Shown here in pieces: positions 17,977 to 25,336 of a stretch of 64,000 bases of DNA; positions within the stretch are counted from its first letter, which is position 1; the number at the start of each line of letters is the position of its first letter. Source of the stretch: Kroppenstedtia guangzhouensis (GTDB taxonomy: Bacteria; Bacillota; Bacilli; Thermoactinomycetales; DSM-45169); assembly GCF_014637345.1 (NCBI RefSeq), contig NZ_BMEX01000005.1, positions 254,792-318,791 of the forward strand. The letters run 5' to 3'. Made by a program: the position numbers and the translations under genes. The notes under the pieces are model-generated. The model was not told the DNA's origin, ran no database searches, and saw nothing but the letters and a program-made list of their open reading frames with translations.

Positions 17977-19371
17977 TCAGCAAGGTGGGGGGAAGACCGG
18001 ATTCGGATGGACTCTCTTCTTCAATGGTGCGTGAAAATATGTGATCACCTTTTCCTTTCCGTCTCCGGCTTGAATCTTTACACCGATCCGCTTTTTTGTC
18101 CCGGTACCCTGGATTCCTTTGATGTCTGTGCCGTATTTGTCCAACACCTTTTTCACTGAGGATTTTTCCTTGCGGGCAATGGTCCTCACCAGACTCCAAT
18201 AGTGATAATATCTAAACTTCCCCAGTTTGGCGCTGACATCCTCAGCCAAACAATAGAAGTTGTACAACTCCCGCATTTCCTCATGATATCGATGAATCAA
18301 ATCCGGCAATGACAAATGAATTCTGGAGTTGATATGAACCGGCCTGCCCTTCTTAATGAAAGGCCGGATCTTCTGACGAATCACTTCACCCGGTACCAAC
18401 AATTGAATATTTCCAAAGGCGGATCTCTTTCCGCAGTCCGAAGGACTTTGCCTCGGTATGGGCTTTTCCGATCGGATCTCGTAACCCAGAAACCGCACTC
18501 CCTTCTTCGCCAGGTGGGTGATTCGGATATCGTCTCCCGTGAGATCCAGGTGAAGGGTGGATTGAAGGAAAGTTTGAATATCATTTCGAATGGATTGAGC
18601 CAAGACTTTTCCACCGCTAATGCATATCAGGAATCTCCCAGCATACCTGAGATAGTTCATCGGGGTCCTCGCATCCATGGTGGACAAGGATCGGTTCTTC
18701 ATAAATCGGTCCAGTTCATGAAGATAAATATTCACAAGCAGAAAGCGAATATCCTCTCTGCGAAATGAAGCCGGAACATCGGTGGAAATCCCCCCGGATT
18801 TCAGATATCCGGCCCGGATAAACCGGTTGAGCAGATCCAAAAACCTTCCGTCGTCGATCCGCCTGGCGAGCAGGGAAATCAGGAGCTGAGAGTCCATTCG
18901 ATGAAGGATGTCTTTAATTTCACCTTTGATAACCCAATTGGTACCCTGGCAGGATGTCCGGATCGTGTGCAAAGCTGTCAGATGGTTCCGTTGGGGTCTG
19001 AAACCGTGTGATGTTTCCAAAAAGTGCGGCTCGTAGATCGCCTCCAGGATCTGTCTCAGTATCTCCAGGATTAATCGATCCCGGAAGGCGAAATCCTCAT
19101 CACATCTCTCCTGTTTTTTGAATAATGGTTTGGGATGATATGTTCCGGCTTTCATCTGCCGGATGACTTGTTCCCAATCGGGCTTCATTCTGTCCATAGA
19201 ACAGTTGGGCAACCCGGAAGGCTTTTGTTCCAGCCGCTCTTGGATTCGGGCCCAAGCGTTCAGATAGAAATCCGGATTAAACAAGTTGCGGTACAGTCTT
19301 CGGAAGATAAAATTCTCATCGCTTTCGGCTTTCCGGCCCAGTAACGATAAGATTACTTCGGCTCTCTGCAT
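17977..19371 (-). CDS. Group II intron maturase with degenerate reverse-transcriptase domain
   Basis: The 464-residue product begins M-Q-R-A-E-V-I-L-S-L-L-G, with F-R-R-L-Y-R-N-L-F-N-P-D-F-Y as in LtrA. ATG 19371 has GGAGGT at seven bases. The RT domain is recognisable (F-R-D-R-L-I-L-E-I-L, S-H-G-F-R-P, Y-L-R-Y-A-G-R-F-L-I, V-R-F-L-G-Y-E-I), but its catalytic residues are gone. YADD is YAGR, the domain-3 aspartate region reads G-E-I-K-D-I-L, and the P-Q-G-G block is missing. The maturase domain X (M-R-E-L-Y-N-F-Y-C-L-A then Y-H-Y-W-S-L-V-R-T-I-A) is kept. No HNH endonuclease is seen. It can probably assist splicing but not retrohoming. Confidence 0.88.
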   Translation of the reverse strand: MQRAEVILSLLGRKAESDENFIFRRLYRNLFNPDFYLNAWARIQERLEQKPSGLPNCSMDRMKPDWEQVIRQMKAGTYHPKPLFKKQERCDEDFAFRDRLILEILRQILEAIYEPHFLETSHGFRPQRNHLTALHTIRTSCQGTNWVIKGEIKDILHRMDSQLLISLLARRIDDGRFLDLLNRFIRAGYLKSGGISTDVPASFRREDIRFLLVNIYLHELDRFMKNRSLSTMDARTPMNYLRYAGRFLICISGGKVLAQSIRNDIQTFLQSTLHLDLTGDDIRITHLAKKGVRFLGYEIRSEKPIPRQSPSDCGKRSAFGNIQLLVPGEVIRQKIRPFIKKGRPVHINSRIHLSLPDLIHRYHEEMRELYNFYCLAEDVSAKLGKFRYYHYWSLVRTIARKEKSSVKKVLDKYGTDIKGIQGTGTKKRIGVKIQAGDGKEKVITYFHAPLKKRVHPNPVFPPPC

Positions 19372-19902
19372 TTCGCATACCTCCATAATCCATCGTTTGA
19401 ACGACCTGCCCCCCTTCGCCAAGTAACGGGCTTTCCCCGTCTCAAACTACTATGGGGGCTCCGTGGCCATAGCGAGATCCTCTCATCCCAGCTGGAGTCC
19501 CGCCTTAGGCCATCTCCGTTTAGGACACATAAACACAATGGAAGTGACGTAGGTTCCTGTTCGTCTCTTTGACGCATCTCCGATGCGCTGGGAAAGAGGC
19601 GGGGAGTATGAAGAGCGCTGGAAATACTCTTCATAGCCTCTTTCCGTGTGCGTCTCAATCAGCTTTCGCACACCCCGGCGCTCAGGGCCAAGAAACTGGG
19701 ATTCAGGCAGTATAGCCTTGACCATATCACTTCCTTGGTCTCGCCGATCCGGCTGCACGCTGATTGGATCAACCGATCGGCTTTTCCCGGCATGCTATGG
19801 TCCCTTGCGGCGTTTCCACCTCAGGTAAGCCGGTTGACCATGGGATTCCTCCCCAATCCCAACCTCCATGGAGGCATTGTTCACAGTCCCTTACGGACGC
19901 AC

Positions 19903-19947
19903 TCCAACCCCGCCTTTTTGATTGGCAATGGCTACAATTCGACTCAA
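19903..19947 (-). CDS. parA: ParA (Soj) ATPase, exon 1
   Basis: Fifteen codons starting with TTG at 19947 read M-S-R-I-V-A-I-A-N-Q-K-G-G-V-G, the standard ParA N-terminus up to the middle of the Walker A motif. GAGGTG lies eight bases before the TTG. The next base is the first G of the intron. The gene starts 74 bases after the noc stop on the same strand, as in B. subtilis noc-soj-spo0J. Confidence 0.9.
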
Positions 19948-20020
19948 TGAACTTGCACCTCATTTCATGGCTGATAGGAGTCAGGGCTTCACGAGTCCCT
20001 TCCCCGAAATTGTACACTTT

Positions 20021-20839
20021 TTATTTTGGGATGCGAATAACCACTTCATAAAAGTCATCCAGATCCTTTTCATCGGCAGTCACCGGGAGACCGGTCTCTT
20101 TCACCATGTCCACGGATTGGCGGATGGTATTAACCGCAATTCGCACATCCCTGGAAAAGGATTTTCGTTTGGGTTTGGGAGTATTCCCCATCTGCGTCAA
20201 GCGTTGCACCCGTTCCTCGGTCTGTTTTACGTTCAAGCCCTTCTGCAATATTTCATTCAACAGTTTCAATTGCAGTTCCTTCTCCTTCAATCCCAACAAT
20301 GCCCGGGCATGCCTTTCCGTGATCGACCGATCCAGAACTGCATCCTGAACCTCCTTGGGAAGGTGCAACAGACGCAGTTTATTCGCCACAGTGGATTGTC
20401 CCTTCCCCAACCGTTTGGCCAACCCTTCCTGTGTCAAGCCGTGGATCTCGATCAACTGATGGTAAGCCTCTGCTTCTTCGAGAGCAGTCAAACCCTCCCG
20501 TTGCAGATTTTCGATCAAGGAGACCGAAGCTGCATCCATATCGGACATTTCCCGAACAATGGCCGGGATTCTTTCCATCCCCAATTTCTTGACGGCACGA
20601 AGCCTTCTCTCACCGGCGATCAATTCATATTGATCCTGAATCCGCCGCACCACCACCGGTTGAATGACCCCATGGGTACGAATGGTTTTACATAATTCAT
20701 TCAGTCGATCATCGTCAAAAATCGACCGGGGTTGATAGGGACTCGGCCGGATCAATCTGACTTCCAACTGTCTTACTTCTTCATGTTCTTCTTTTTCCGC
20801 CATCCCAAACAACCGGCTGAATGGCTCTCTCATCTTCAT
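20021..20839 (-). CDS. noc: Nucleoid occlusion protein Noc
   Basis: Noc is a ParB paralogue that binds its own DNA sites and keeps the division septum off the nucleoid. The 272-residue product starts [12 protein letters not shown], an amphipathic N-terminus like the membrane-targeting helix of Noc. It continues with S-P-Y-Q-P-R, the CTP-binding [18 protein letters not shown] and the [19 protein letters not shown]. Position upstream of parA-parB and this N-terminus distinguish it from ParB. ATG 20839 is preceded by CAGGTGG. The frame extends to 20956 without a start signal. Confidence 0.93.
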   Translation of the reverse strand: MKMREPFSRLFGMAEKEEHEEVRQLEVRLIRPSPYQPRSIFDDDRLNELCKTIRTHGVIQPVVVRRIQDQYELIAGERRLRAVKKLGMERIPAIVREMSDMDAASVSLIENLQREGLTALEEAEAYHQLIEIHGLTQEGLAKRLGKGQSTVANKLRLLHLPKEVQDAVLDRSITERHARALLGLKEKELQLKLLNEILQKGLNVKQTEERVQRLTQMGNTPKPKRKSFSRDVRIAVNTIRQSVDMVKETGLPVTADEKDLDDFYEVVIRIPK

Positions 20840-21366
20840 GGACACCACCTGTAATAACTGTAAGATCCCTCGTTTATAATCCCTTGTTATTTCTCCGGCT
20901 GCGGATTGCAGGGATCCGTCGGCTCCACACTGGACCGGAGAATAATCAGGCCTCACAATTCATTGCCTTGACATGACATCCAGAGACATCTGTGGAATCG
21001 CCCAATCAATGACTTTTCCAAACCGCTTCTAAACTCACACAGGTCTGCCCCATGCACAGTACTTGGAATGATCCTCCCAAAAGCATGCTCTCCCTTCCGG
21101 ATCTGATTAAACTGTGACCATATATAGACTTTATATCTAATTCGATGTTTTCGGAAGACCCTCCTGTCTCTCACAGGTAGTCAAACTTTTGTTTCAAAGT
21201 TGATCACACGAAGCGTTACAGTAAAACTCATCACAAGAAGAGTTGCATATGCAGCCTCTTTAGCTCTCAGGACTTTTGTGCAGAATCCGAACCCCCATCC
21301 CGACAGACCTGGAAATCGCTAAATCACATCGCTTCTCGACCTCCGGTTTTTTGCAAAACCGATCCA

Positions 21367-21382
21367 TGTTTCACGTGAAACA
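21367..21382. promoter_or_regulatory. parS site, perfect palindrome
   Basis: TGTTTCACGTGAAACA is the exact 16-base Bacillus parS. It lies 240 bases upstream of the actin-like gene and 528 bases from noc, so ParB spreading would cover both. Confidence 0.93.
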
Positions 21383-21514
21383 TATCCCTCCCCCTTGCAC
21401 ACCTCACCAAACAAAGGTTCCCTATAAAAACATAAAAGCATCATCCCATCACCAAAAATTTGTCGAAAAAGAGGAGGTATGGTCGGTGAATGCAGAAACC
21501 CGCCTTTCTTCTTA

Positions 21515-21544
21515 TTGACCCCCTGTAACCCGGATTGATAGAAT
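21515..21544 (+). promoter_or_regulatory. Promoter of the actin-like operon
   Basis: TTGACC (21515-21520), an 18-base spacer and TAGAAT (21539-21544) lie 60 bases before the gene start. Confidence 0.7.
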
Positions 21545-21606
21545 CAATAGAAGACCAGTAGAAAGAACAGTTTGAGACCTTTGACAAAAAACAGGAGGAA
21601 CAAGTT

Positions 21607-22797
21607 ATGAGCGTACCCATCTACATAGGGAATGACCAAGGATATTACGGGACCAAAGTTGTCAGCAGGAACGGGGACCAATTCTTGAAGATGTTTATCC
21701 GTAACATGGTGGTCCCCAACCGAGTGGGTGAAATCACCTATAACAACGACCCTCACAACATCATGTACCGGGAACGGGAAGGAGACCGGGAATGGTTTGT
21801 AGGGAAACTGGCCATTGAACAATCCGCCGACGATGAACTCTTCGACTCCCACGAGCGCCGTCTGTTCAGCCCCACCTGGTTTCGGGAAGAAGAATACATG
21901 ATTATGTTCCGTGTAAGCACCGGTCTGATGCTGCAGGGAACCGACAAGCCCGAACCCGTCGTTTCTGTCGCCTTACCCACAGACAGCTATATCGACTACA
22001 AAGAAGAACTGAAACGGCGTCTCGTCGGAAAGCATAGCTTTGAAGTAAAACAGGGCAACCTTCCCTACCGGAAGATTGAATTTGAAATCAAACGGGAAAA
22101 TTTATATGTGATCAGCCAGCCCATGGCCACCCTCTTCCATATCGCACTGGACCGGGAAGGTCAACTTCTGAATGAGGACTTGTTCATTCAAAAAGTGAGC
22201 ATCAACGATCTGGGTTTTGGAACTTCCGATGTGGAAACCCTTCATGGGGAGACCATCATTAAGCGGCAAAGCTTCACCTCCCGCCATGCAATGATCAATG
22301 TCTACCAACTTCTCTCCAAGCGGTTGACAGAATTCTCCCGGGAAGTGGATCCGGACAAACAAGGAAAAGAGTATCCGATTTGGAGTCTGAACCGAATTAT
22401 CCGTTCCGGGGAGATCAGCTTTAAAGGAAAAGTCTACGATGTAAATGAAATTGTCAAAGGATGCATAGAGGAAGTGGGGACCTCCCTTGTGGAGGAAGTG
22501 TGGAATCGACTCGATTACGCTGATGACATCACATATATCATCCTGACCGGCGGCTCATCCATTCCTTTCAAACCATATTACCGGGATCGATTTGGAGACA
22601 AACTGATCTTTGCCGAAGATTACGGCATTGATGCCCAGTTCGCCAATGCTTTCGGCTTGTGCAAGTTCACCCAGTCCAAATCGAAAACCGTTCCGCTGAA
22701 AACACAACAGGAAGTGGCCGCCACCATTCAAGAGGAGTTTACAGTTCCCAGTTCCGCGGAGAAACGGGTCGGACGGAAAGGACAAACTAAAAAATAA
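21607..22797 (+). CDS. ParM/StbA-type actin-like ATPase
   Basis: A 396-residue actin-family protein of the kind that segregates low-copy plasmids by forming filaments. Visible nucleotide motifs: phosphate 1 Y-I-G-N-D-Q-G-Y-Y-G-T-K at residues 6-17, phosphate 2 I-N-D-L-G-F-G-T-S-D-V near residue 202, and the adenosine motif I-L-T-G-G-S-S-I-P-F near residue 312. The C-terminal 40 residues are basic and polar. RBS CAGGAGGAAC precedes ATG 21607. It lies on the chromosome beside parS, where B. subtilis has nothing. The next gene is on the same strand after a hairpin and is likely its partner. Function in origin handling or in a domesticated plasmid system is inference. Confidence 0.85.
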   Translation: MSVPIYIGNDQGYYGTKVVSRNGDQFLKMFIRNMVVPNRVGEITYNNDPHNIMYREREGDREWFVGKLAIEQSADDELFDSHERRLFSPTWFREEEYMIMFRVSTGLMLQGTDKPEPVVSVALPTDSYIDYKEELKRRLVGKHSFEVKQGNLPYRKIEFEIKRENLYVISQPMATLFHIALDREGQLLNEDLFIQKVSINDLGFGTSDVETLHGETIIKRQSFTSRHAMINVYQLLSKRLTEFSREVDPDKQGKEYPIWSLNRIIRSGEISFKGKVYDVNEIVKGCIEEVGTSLVEEVWNRLDYADDITYIILTGGSSIPFKPYYRDRFGDKLIFAEDYGIDAQFANAFGLCKFTQSKSKTVPLKTQQEVAATIQEEFTVPSSAEKRVGRKGQTKK

Positions 22798-22821
22798 CTG
22801 AAGCTTCCTTCCGATCCGGGT

Positions 22822-22853
22822 AATCCCCCAAGGCATGGAGACCTTGGGGGATT
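22822..22853 (+). terminator. Strong hairpin between the actin-like gene and its neighbour
   Basis: AATCCCCCAAGG, an 8-base loop and CCTTGGGGGATT make a perfect 12-bp stem 25 bases after the actin-like stop. No T-run follows, so it may reduce or stabilise rather than end the transcript. Confidence 0.55.
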
Positions 22854-22951
22854 CCGTAACCCTTTACCCAAAGGGCCGATGATCTGCAACCATTCCGCGG
22901 CAGCCGTAAAAACCCGAAAACACCGGGGGAAATGAAAAGGAGGGAAAGCCC

Positions 22952-24469
22952 ATGACTTATTCGGGAGAAGATTATGATGTCATTGTGATCGGTAAAGGGC
23001 ATGCCGGAAAGGAAGCAGCAAAAAAAGCGGCCCGTATGGGAAAGACAGCTTTACTGCTCAAATTGAATCCGGGTTCCATCGCCTCCGTCATGTGCAGCTC
23101 TTCCCAACAGGAATCCCCAGAGGGGATTCCTTCCGGAATCGATGCCCAACTCGTCAGTCTAGAAGATAAGAGCAATTGGTCACCCAAATTGAAGTTTGAA
23201 AAGCTGGATTCCATCTCTCATCACTCTGTTTATATCTTGCAAGTCCCGGAAGTGAGTCAAGAAGAAATCTCCCTGTATGGAAAAAGTCTTCCCAATGAGG
23301 ACGAACCGGTTCAACCTGCGATTGAGGTAGTGGATATTGCTGCCGAATCGGATTCACCCGATCAGAGCATGGAACCTTTCGAGGAGACTCGTGACAATGT
23401 CTCAGCCTCCGATTACTCTCTTTATCGCCAGGATGACAACTCCTCTCCTTCCGAGCCCGAACCGGAGGAGGATAGTGTCCTCCATCAGCGGGAAATTTAC
23501 AACCGAAAACGCTTGTTGCACCGTCAATCCCCTCTGGTTTACCAAGATCAATCGACCACCGGCATCCCGTCCGGTCCAGAGGAAAAATCAAGGGAACCGG
23601 TCTTCCGGGAAAGGGAAAAGGATTTGAGAAAAAAGCTGGTACAAGATCGTCGTTCCCCTATGGATCAGACACACCCGGGATTAAGGGATCTCCCTTCTTC
23701 TCCGTCTTTTCACGGAAAACGAACCGGGGAATCGCTAGCAACCGAAGAGCTTCCCCTTCCGGATGCAAAGGAATCTCATCCAAAGCCCTTCACCCAAACC
23801 AGTCGAGGCCCTGGGAAACGGACTTCTTCTTCCGTAATACCCATGGAACAAGGTCGGATGAAGTATCGGAAGTCCAGCCGTCAAAAAGAGCCTTTCCGTT
23901 TCGTCAGTAAGGAGAAACGGGCACCATCTTCCTCATCGAATCTGGAGCCAACCTCCTCCGATTCTTCACTGGTATGGGAGGAGAGTATTTCTCATCGGGA
24001 GCAGACCTTGACGTATGAACCTTTTCAGGAAATGAAGGAGAAAGGGCCCCTGTCCCGCCACAGTGCTTCAACCCGGAGGAAATCCGGCAATCATAGAGGG
24101 GGCCACCCCTTCTCTCCTCCCACCCCCGGGCCATTACAGAGCCAATCCCGGAAGTCTCCCCCAACTGCAAAGCGGGAGGATCACGGGATGATATCCCAAC
24201 AACAGCAGATGGCACCCGCTTCTCCCCCTCGGCGAGAGGAGCCCAAAACCGGAAGCCACTTCCATCTCAATCAGGAGGTGGCCCGTAACGTATTGAAAAA
24301 CTCCAATGACGGATTGAAAAAAGATGAACTCGATATATCTGATCCCTTTGGACAATCCTACGACGAGTTTTTCACCCCATTTTCAGGAGGAAATCTTCAG
24401 GATGAGCAATTGGAAAAACGAAAGCTGGCCCTTCGTGGACTCCACAATTTGATCAACAATCTGGGCTAG
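22952..24469 (+). CDS. Disordered protein with an MnmG-like N-terminal segment
   Basis: The 505-residue product is not a known enzyme. Residues 6-45 (D-Y-D-V-I-V-I-G-K-G-H-A-G-K-E-A-A-K-K-A-A-R-M-G) align with the FAD-binding start of MnmG and keep G-x-G-x-x-G, but positions normally Ala, Cys or Leu are lysines. The rest of MnmG is absent. Residues 50-430 are Ser/Pro/Glu/Arg-rich with no hydrophobic core. A conserved-looking, partly helical tail follows (about 440-505; V-L-K-N-S-N-D-G-L-K-K-D-E, ending L-R-G-L-H-N-L-I-N-N-L-G). GGAGGG lies before ATG 22952. Paired with the actin-like gene, it could be an adaptor or a filament regulator; that is inference. Confidence 0.8.
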   Translation: MTYSGEDYDVIVIGKGHAGKEAAKKAARMGKTALLLKLNPGSIASVMCSSSQQESPEGIPSGIDAQLVSLEDKSNWSPKLKFEKLDSISHHSVYILQVPEVSQEEISLYGKSLPNEDEPVQPAIEVVDIAAESDSPDQSMEPFEETRDNVSASDYSLYRQDDNSSPSEPEPEEDSVLHQREIYNRKRLLHRQSPLVYQDQSTTGIPSGPEEKSREPVFREREKDLRKKLVQDRRSPMDQTHPGLRDLPSSPSFHGKRTGESLATEELPLPDAKESHPKPFTQTSRGPGKRTSSSVIPMEQGRMKYRKSSRQKEPFRFVSKEKRAPSSSSNLEPTSSDSSLVWEESISHREQTLTYEPFQEMKEKGPLSRHSASTRRKSGNHRGGHPFSPPTPGPLQSQSRKSPPTAKREDHGMISQQQQMAPASPPRREEPKTGSHFHLNQEVARNVLKNSNDGLKKDELDISDPFGQSYDEFFTPFSGGNLQDEQLEKRKLALRGLHNLINNLG

Positions 24470-24502
24470 AAAAAGCAGCCGTTGTCAGCGGCTGCTTTTT
24501 CC
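24470..24502 (+). terminator. Terminator of the actin-like operon
   Basis: AAAAGCAGCCG, a six-base loop and CGGCTGCTTTTT start at the stop codon of the disordered-protein gene. Confidence 0.9.
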
Positions 24503-24525
24503 TTTGTTGAATCTCCTCTGAAAAA

Positions 24526-24563
24526 AGCAAAAACCCCCTTCGGAAAAAAGCATCCAACGGGGG
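24526..24563 (-). terminator. Terminator of the mnmE-mnmG-rsmG operon
   Basis: On the minus strand CCCCCGTT pairs with AAGGGGG across a 15-base loop and is followed by TTTTTG, about 15 bases past the rsmG stop. It faces the plus-strand terminator of the actin-like operon. Confidence 0.7.
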
Positions 24564-24577
24564 AGAAACCGAAAGTC

Positions 24578-25306
24578 TCATGAGCTGTGCAACGGGTTCC
24601 GGACGGGAGTTCCCACTTTACGGGGATACGATTTAGGTGTGGGTCGCTCCTTTGTTACAAAAATCAAATGCCGCTTTCCCATTCCTTCCGGCAAGGAAAG
24701 AGAAATGGAATCAGGTGCTTTCCCTCCCAAGGTTCTCACTCCTGGACGCGCTTGTCCCACCTCCTCTTCTATATCGGCTCCCTTCAGCGCCACAAACCAT
24801 CCTCCGACCCGAACAAAGGGAAGACAGTATTCAGCCAGTACGTTCAACTTCGCCACTGCACGGGCTGTCACTACATCAAAGGATTCCCGAAACAAGGGTC
24901 TTCGTGCCACTTCTTCCGCCCGTCCGTGCACACACTCCACCCCATGCAACCCCAGCTGCGCCACGGTTTCCCTCAAAAATGTGACACGTTTGTTCAACGA
25001 ATCCAACAAAACCAGCCGCAAGTGAGGGTAAGCAATCTTCAAGGGGATCCCTGGAAAACCGGCTCCCGTTCCCACATCGATCAGGGAATCCACTTCAGAA
25101 AAGGAGAGATGTGGTGCCGGGGTGAGGGAATCAAAAAAATGCTTCACGAAGACTGCCTTCTCATCAGTAATCGCTGTCAGATTCATCTTTTTATTACCTT
25201 CCACCAACAGGCGGTAATAACGGTATAAAAGGTCCAGCTGCTCTGTGTTCAAGGGAACCCGCAAAAGTTCCCGGGCCGTTTCCCCCAACCATTCCCGATA
25301 ATCCAT
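24578..25306 (-). CDS. rsmG: 16S rRNA (guanine527-N7)-methyltransferase RsmG
   Basis: RsmG methylates G527 of 16S rRNA in the 530 loop; loss gives low-level streptomycin resistance in other bacteria. The 242-residue product has N-L-T-A-I near residue 41, the S-adenosylmethionine loop L-I-D-V-G-T-G-A-G-F-P-G-I-P-L near 70-84, and V-T-A-R-A-V-A near 145. Length agrees with the 239 of B. subtilis. ATG 25306 follows AAAGGAGAG. It ends the mnmE-mnmG-rsmG operon (30 bases from mnmG). Confidence 0.95.
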   Translation of the reverse strand: MDYREWLGETARELLRVPLNTEQLDLLYRYYRLLVEGNKKMNLTAITDEKAVFVKHFFDSLTPAPHLSFSEVDSLIDVGTGAGFPGIPLKIAYPHLRLVLLDSLNKRVTFLRETVAQLGLHGVECVHGRAEEVARRPLFRESFDVVTARAVAKLNVLAEYCLPFVRVGGWFVALKGADIEEEVGQARPGVRTLGGKAPDSISLSLPEGMGKRHLIFVTKERPTPKSYPRKVGTPVRNPLHSS

Positions 25307-25336
25307 GATGCTCTCCTTTCATCTTCTGAAAACAGA

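Larger units (their letters stand above)
17546..19902 (-). mobile_element. Group II intron interrupting parA
   Basis: The element is 2357 bases. Its 5' end reads GTGCGTCC (from 19902 on the minus strand), the group II GUGYG start, and its 3' end reads CCCTAC (to 17546). A domain V hairpin lies 60 bases before the 3' end and an intron-encoded protein sits in the domain IV position. Removing 17546-19902 joins GGA to AAA and restores the ParA P-loop exactly in frame. If unspliced, translation of exon 1 continues three codons into the intron and stops at TAA. The LtrA-like N-terminus of the encoded protein suggests the ML (mitochondrial-like) class. Confidence 0.93.
20840..21606. other. Long regulatory gap between noc and the actin-like gene
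   Basis: No gene is supported in these 767 bases. They hold a perfect parS at 21367, a strong rightward promoter at 21515 for the actin-like gene, and presumably the noc promoter on the minus strand. Short open frames here (for example 21276-21518) lack ribosome sites and family resemblance. The length is notable: B. subtilis has a short gap between noc and rsmG. Confidence 0.6.

Noticed and set aside
19483-19758. 91-codon frame in the 5' part of the intron
   Set aside because: It lies in the RNA-structural domains I-III of the group II intron and has no protein character.
17571-19902. CRISPR array or insertion sequence in the parA region
   Set aside because: No spaced direct repeats and no transposase; intron ends and maturase explain the stretch fully.
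21276-21518. 80-codon frame in the noc/actin-like gap
   Set aside because: It spans parS and the promoter region, lacks a start signal, and its composition is unlike the neighbouring proteins.
22332-22346. TCTCCCGGGAAG as a Noc-binding site inside the actin-like gene
   Set aside because: It shares only the CCCGGGA core with the Noc consensus ATTTCCCGGGAAAT and differs at several flanks.
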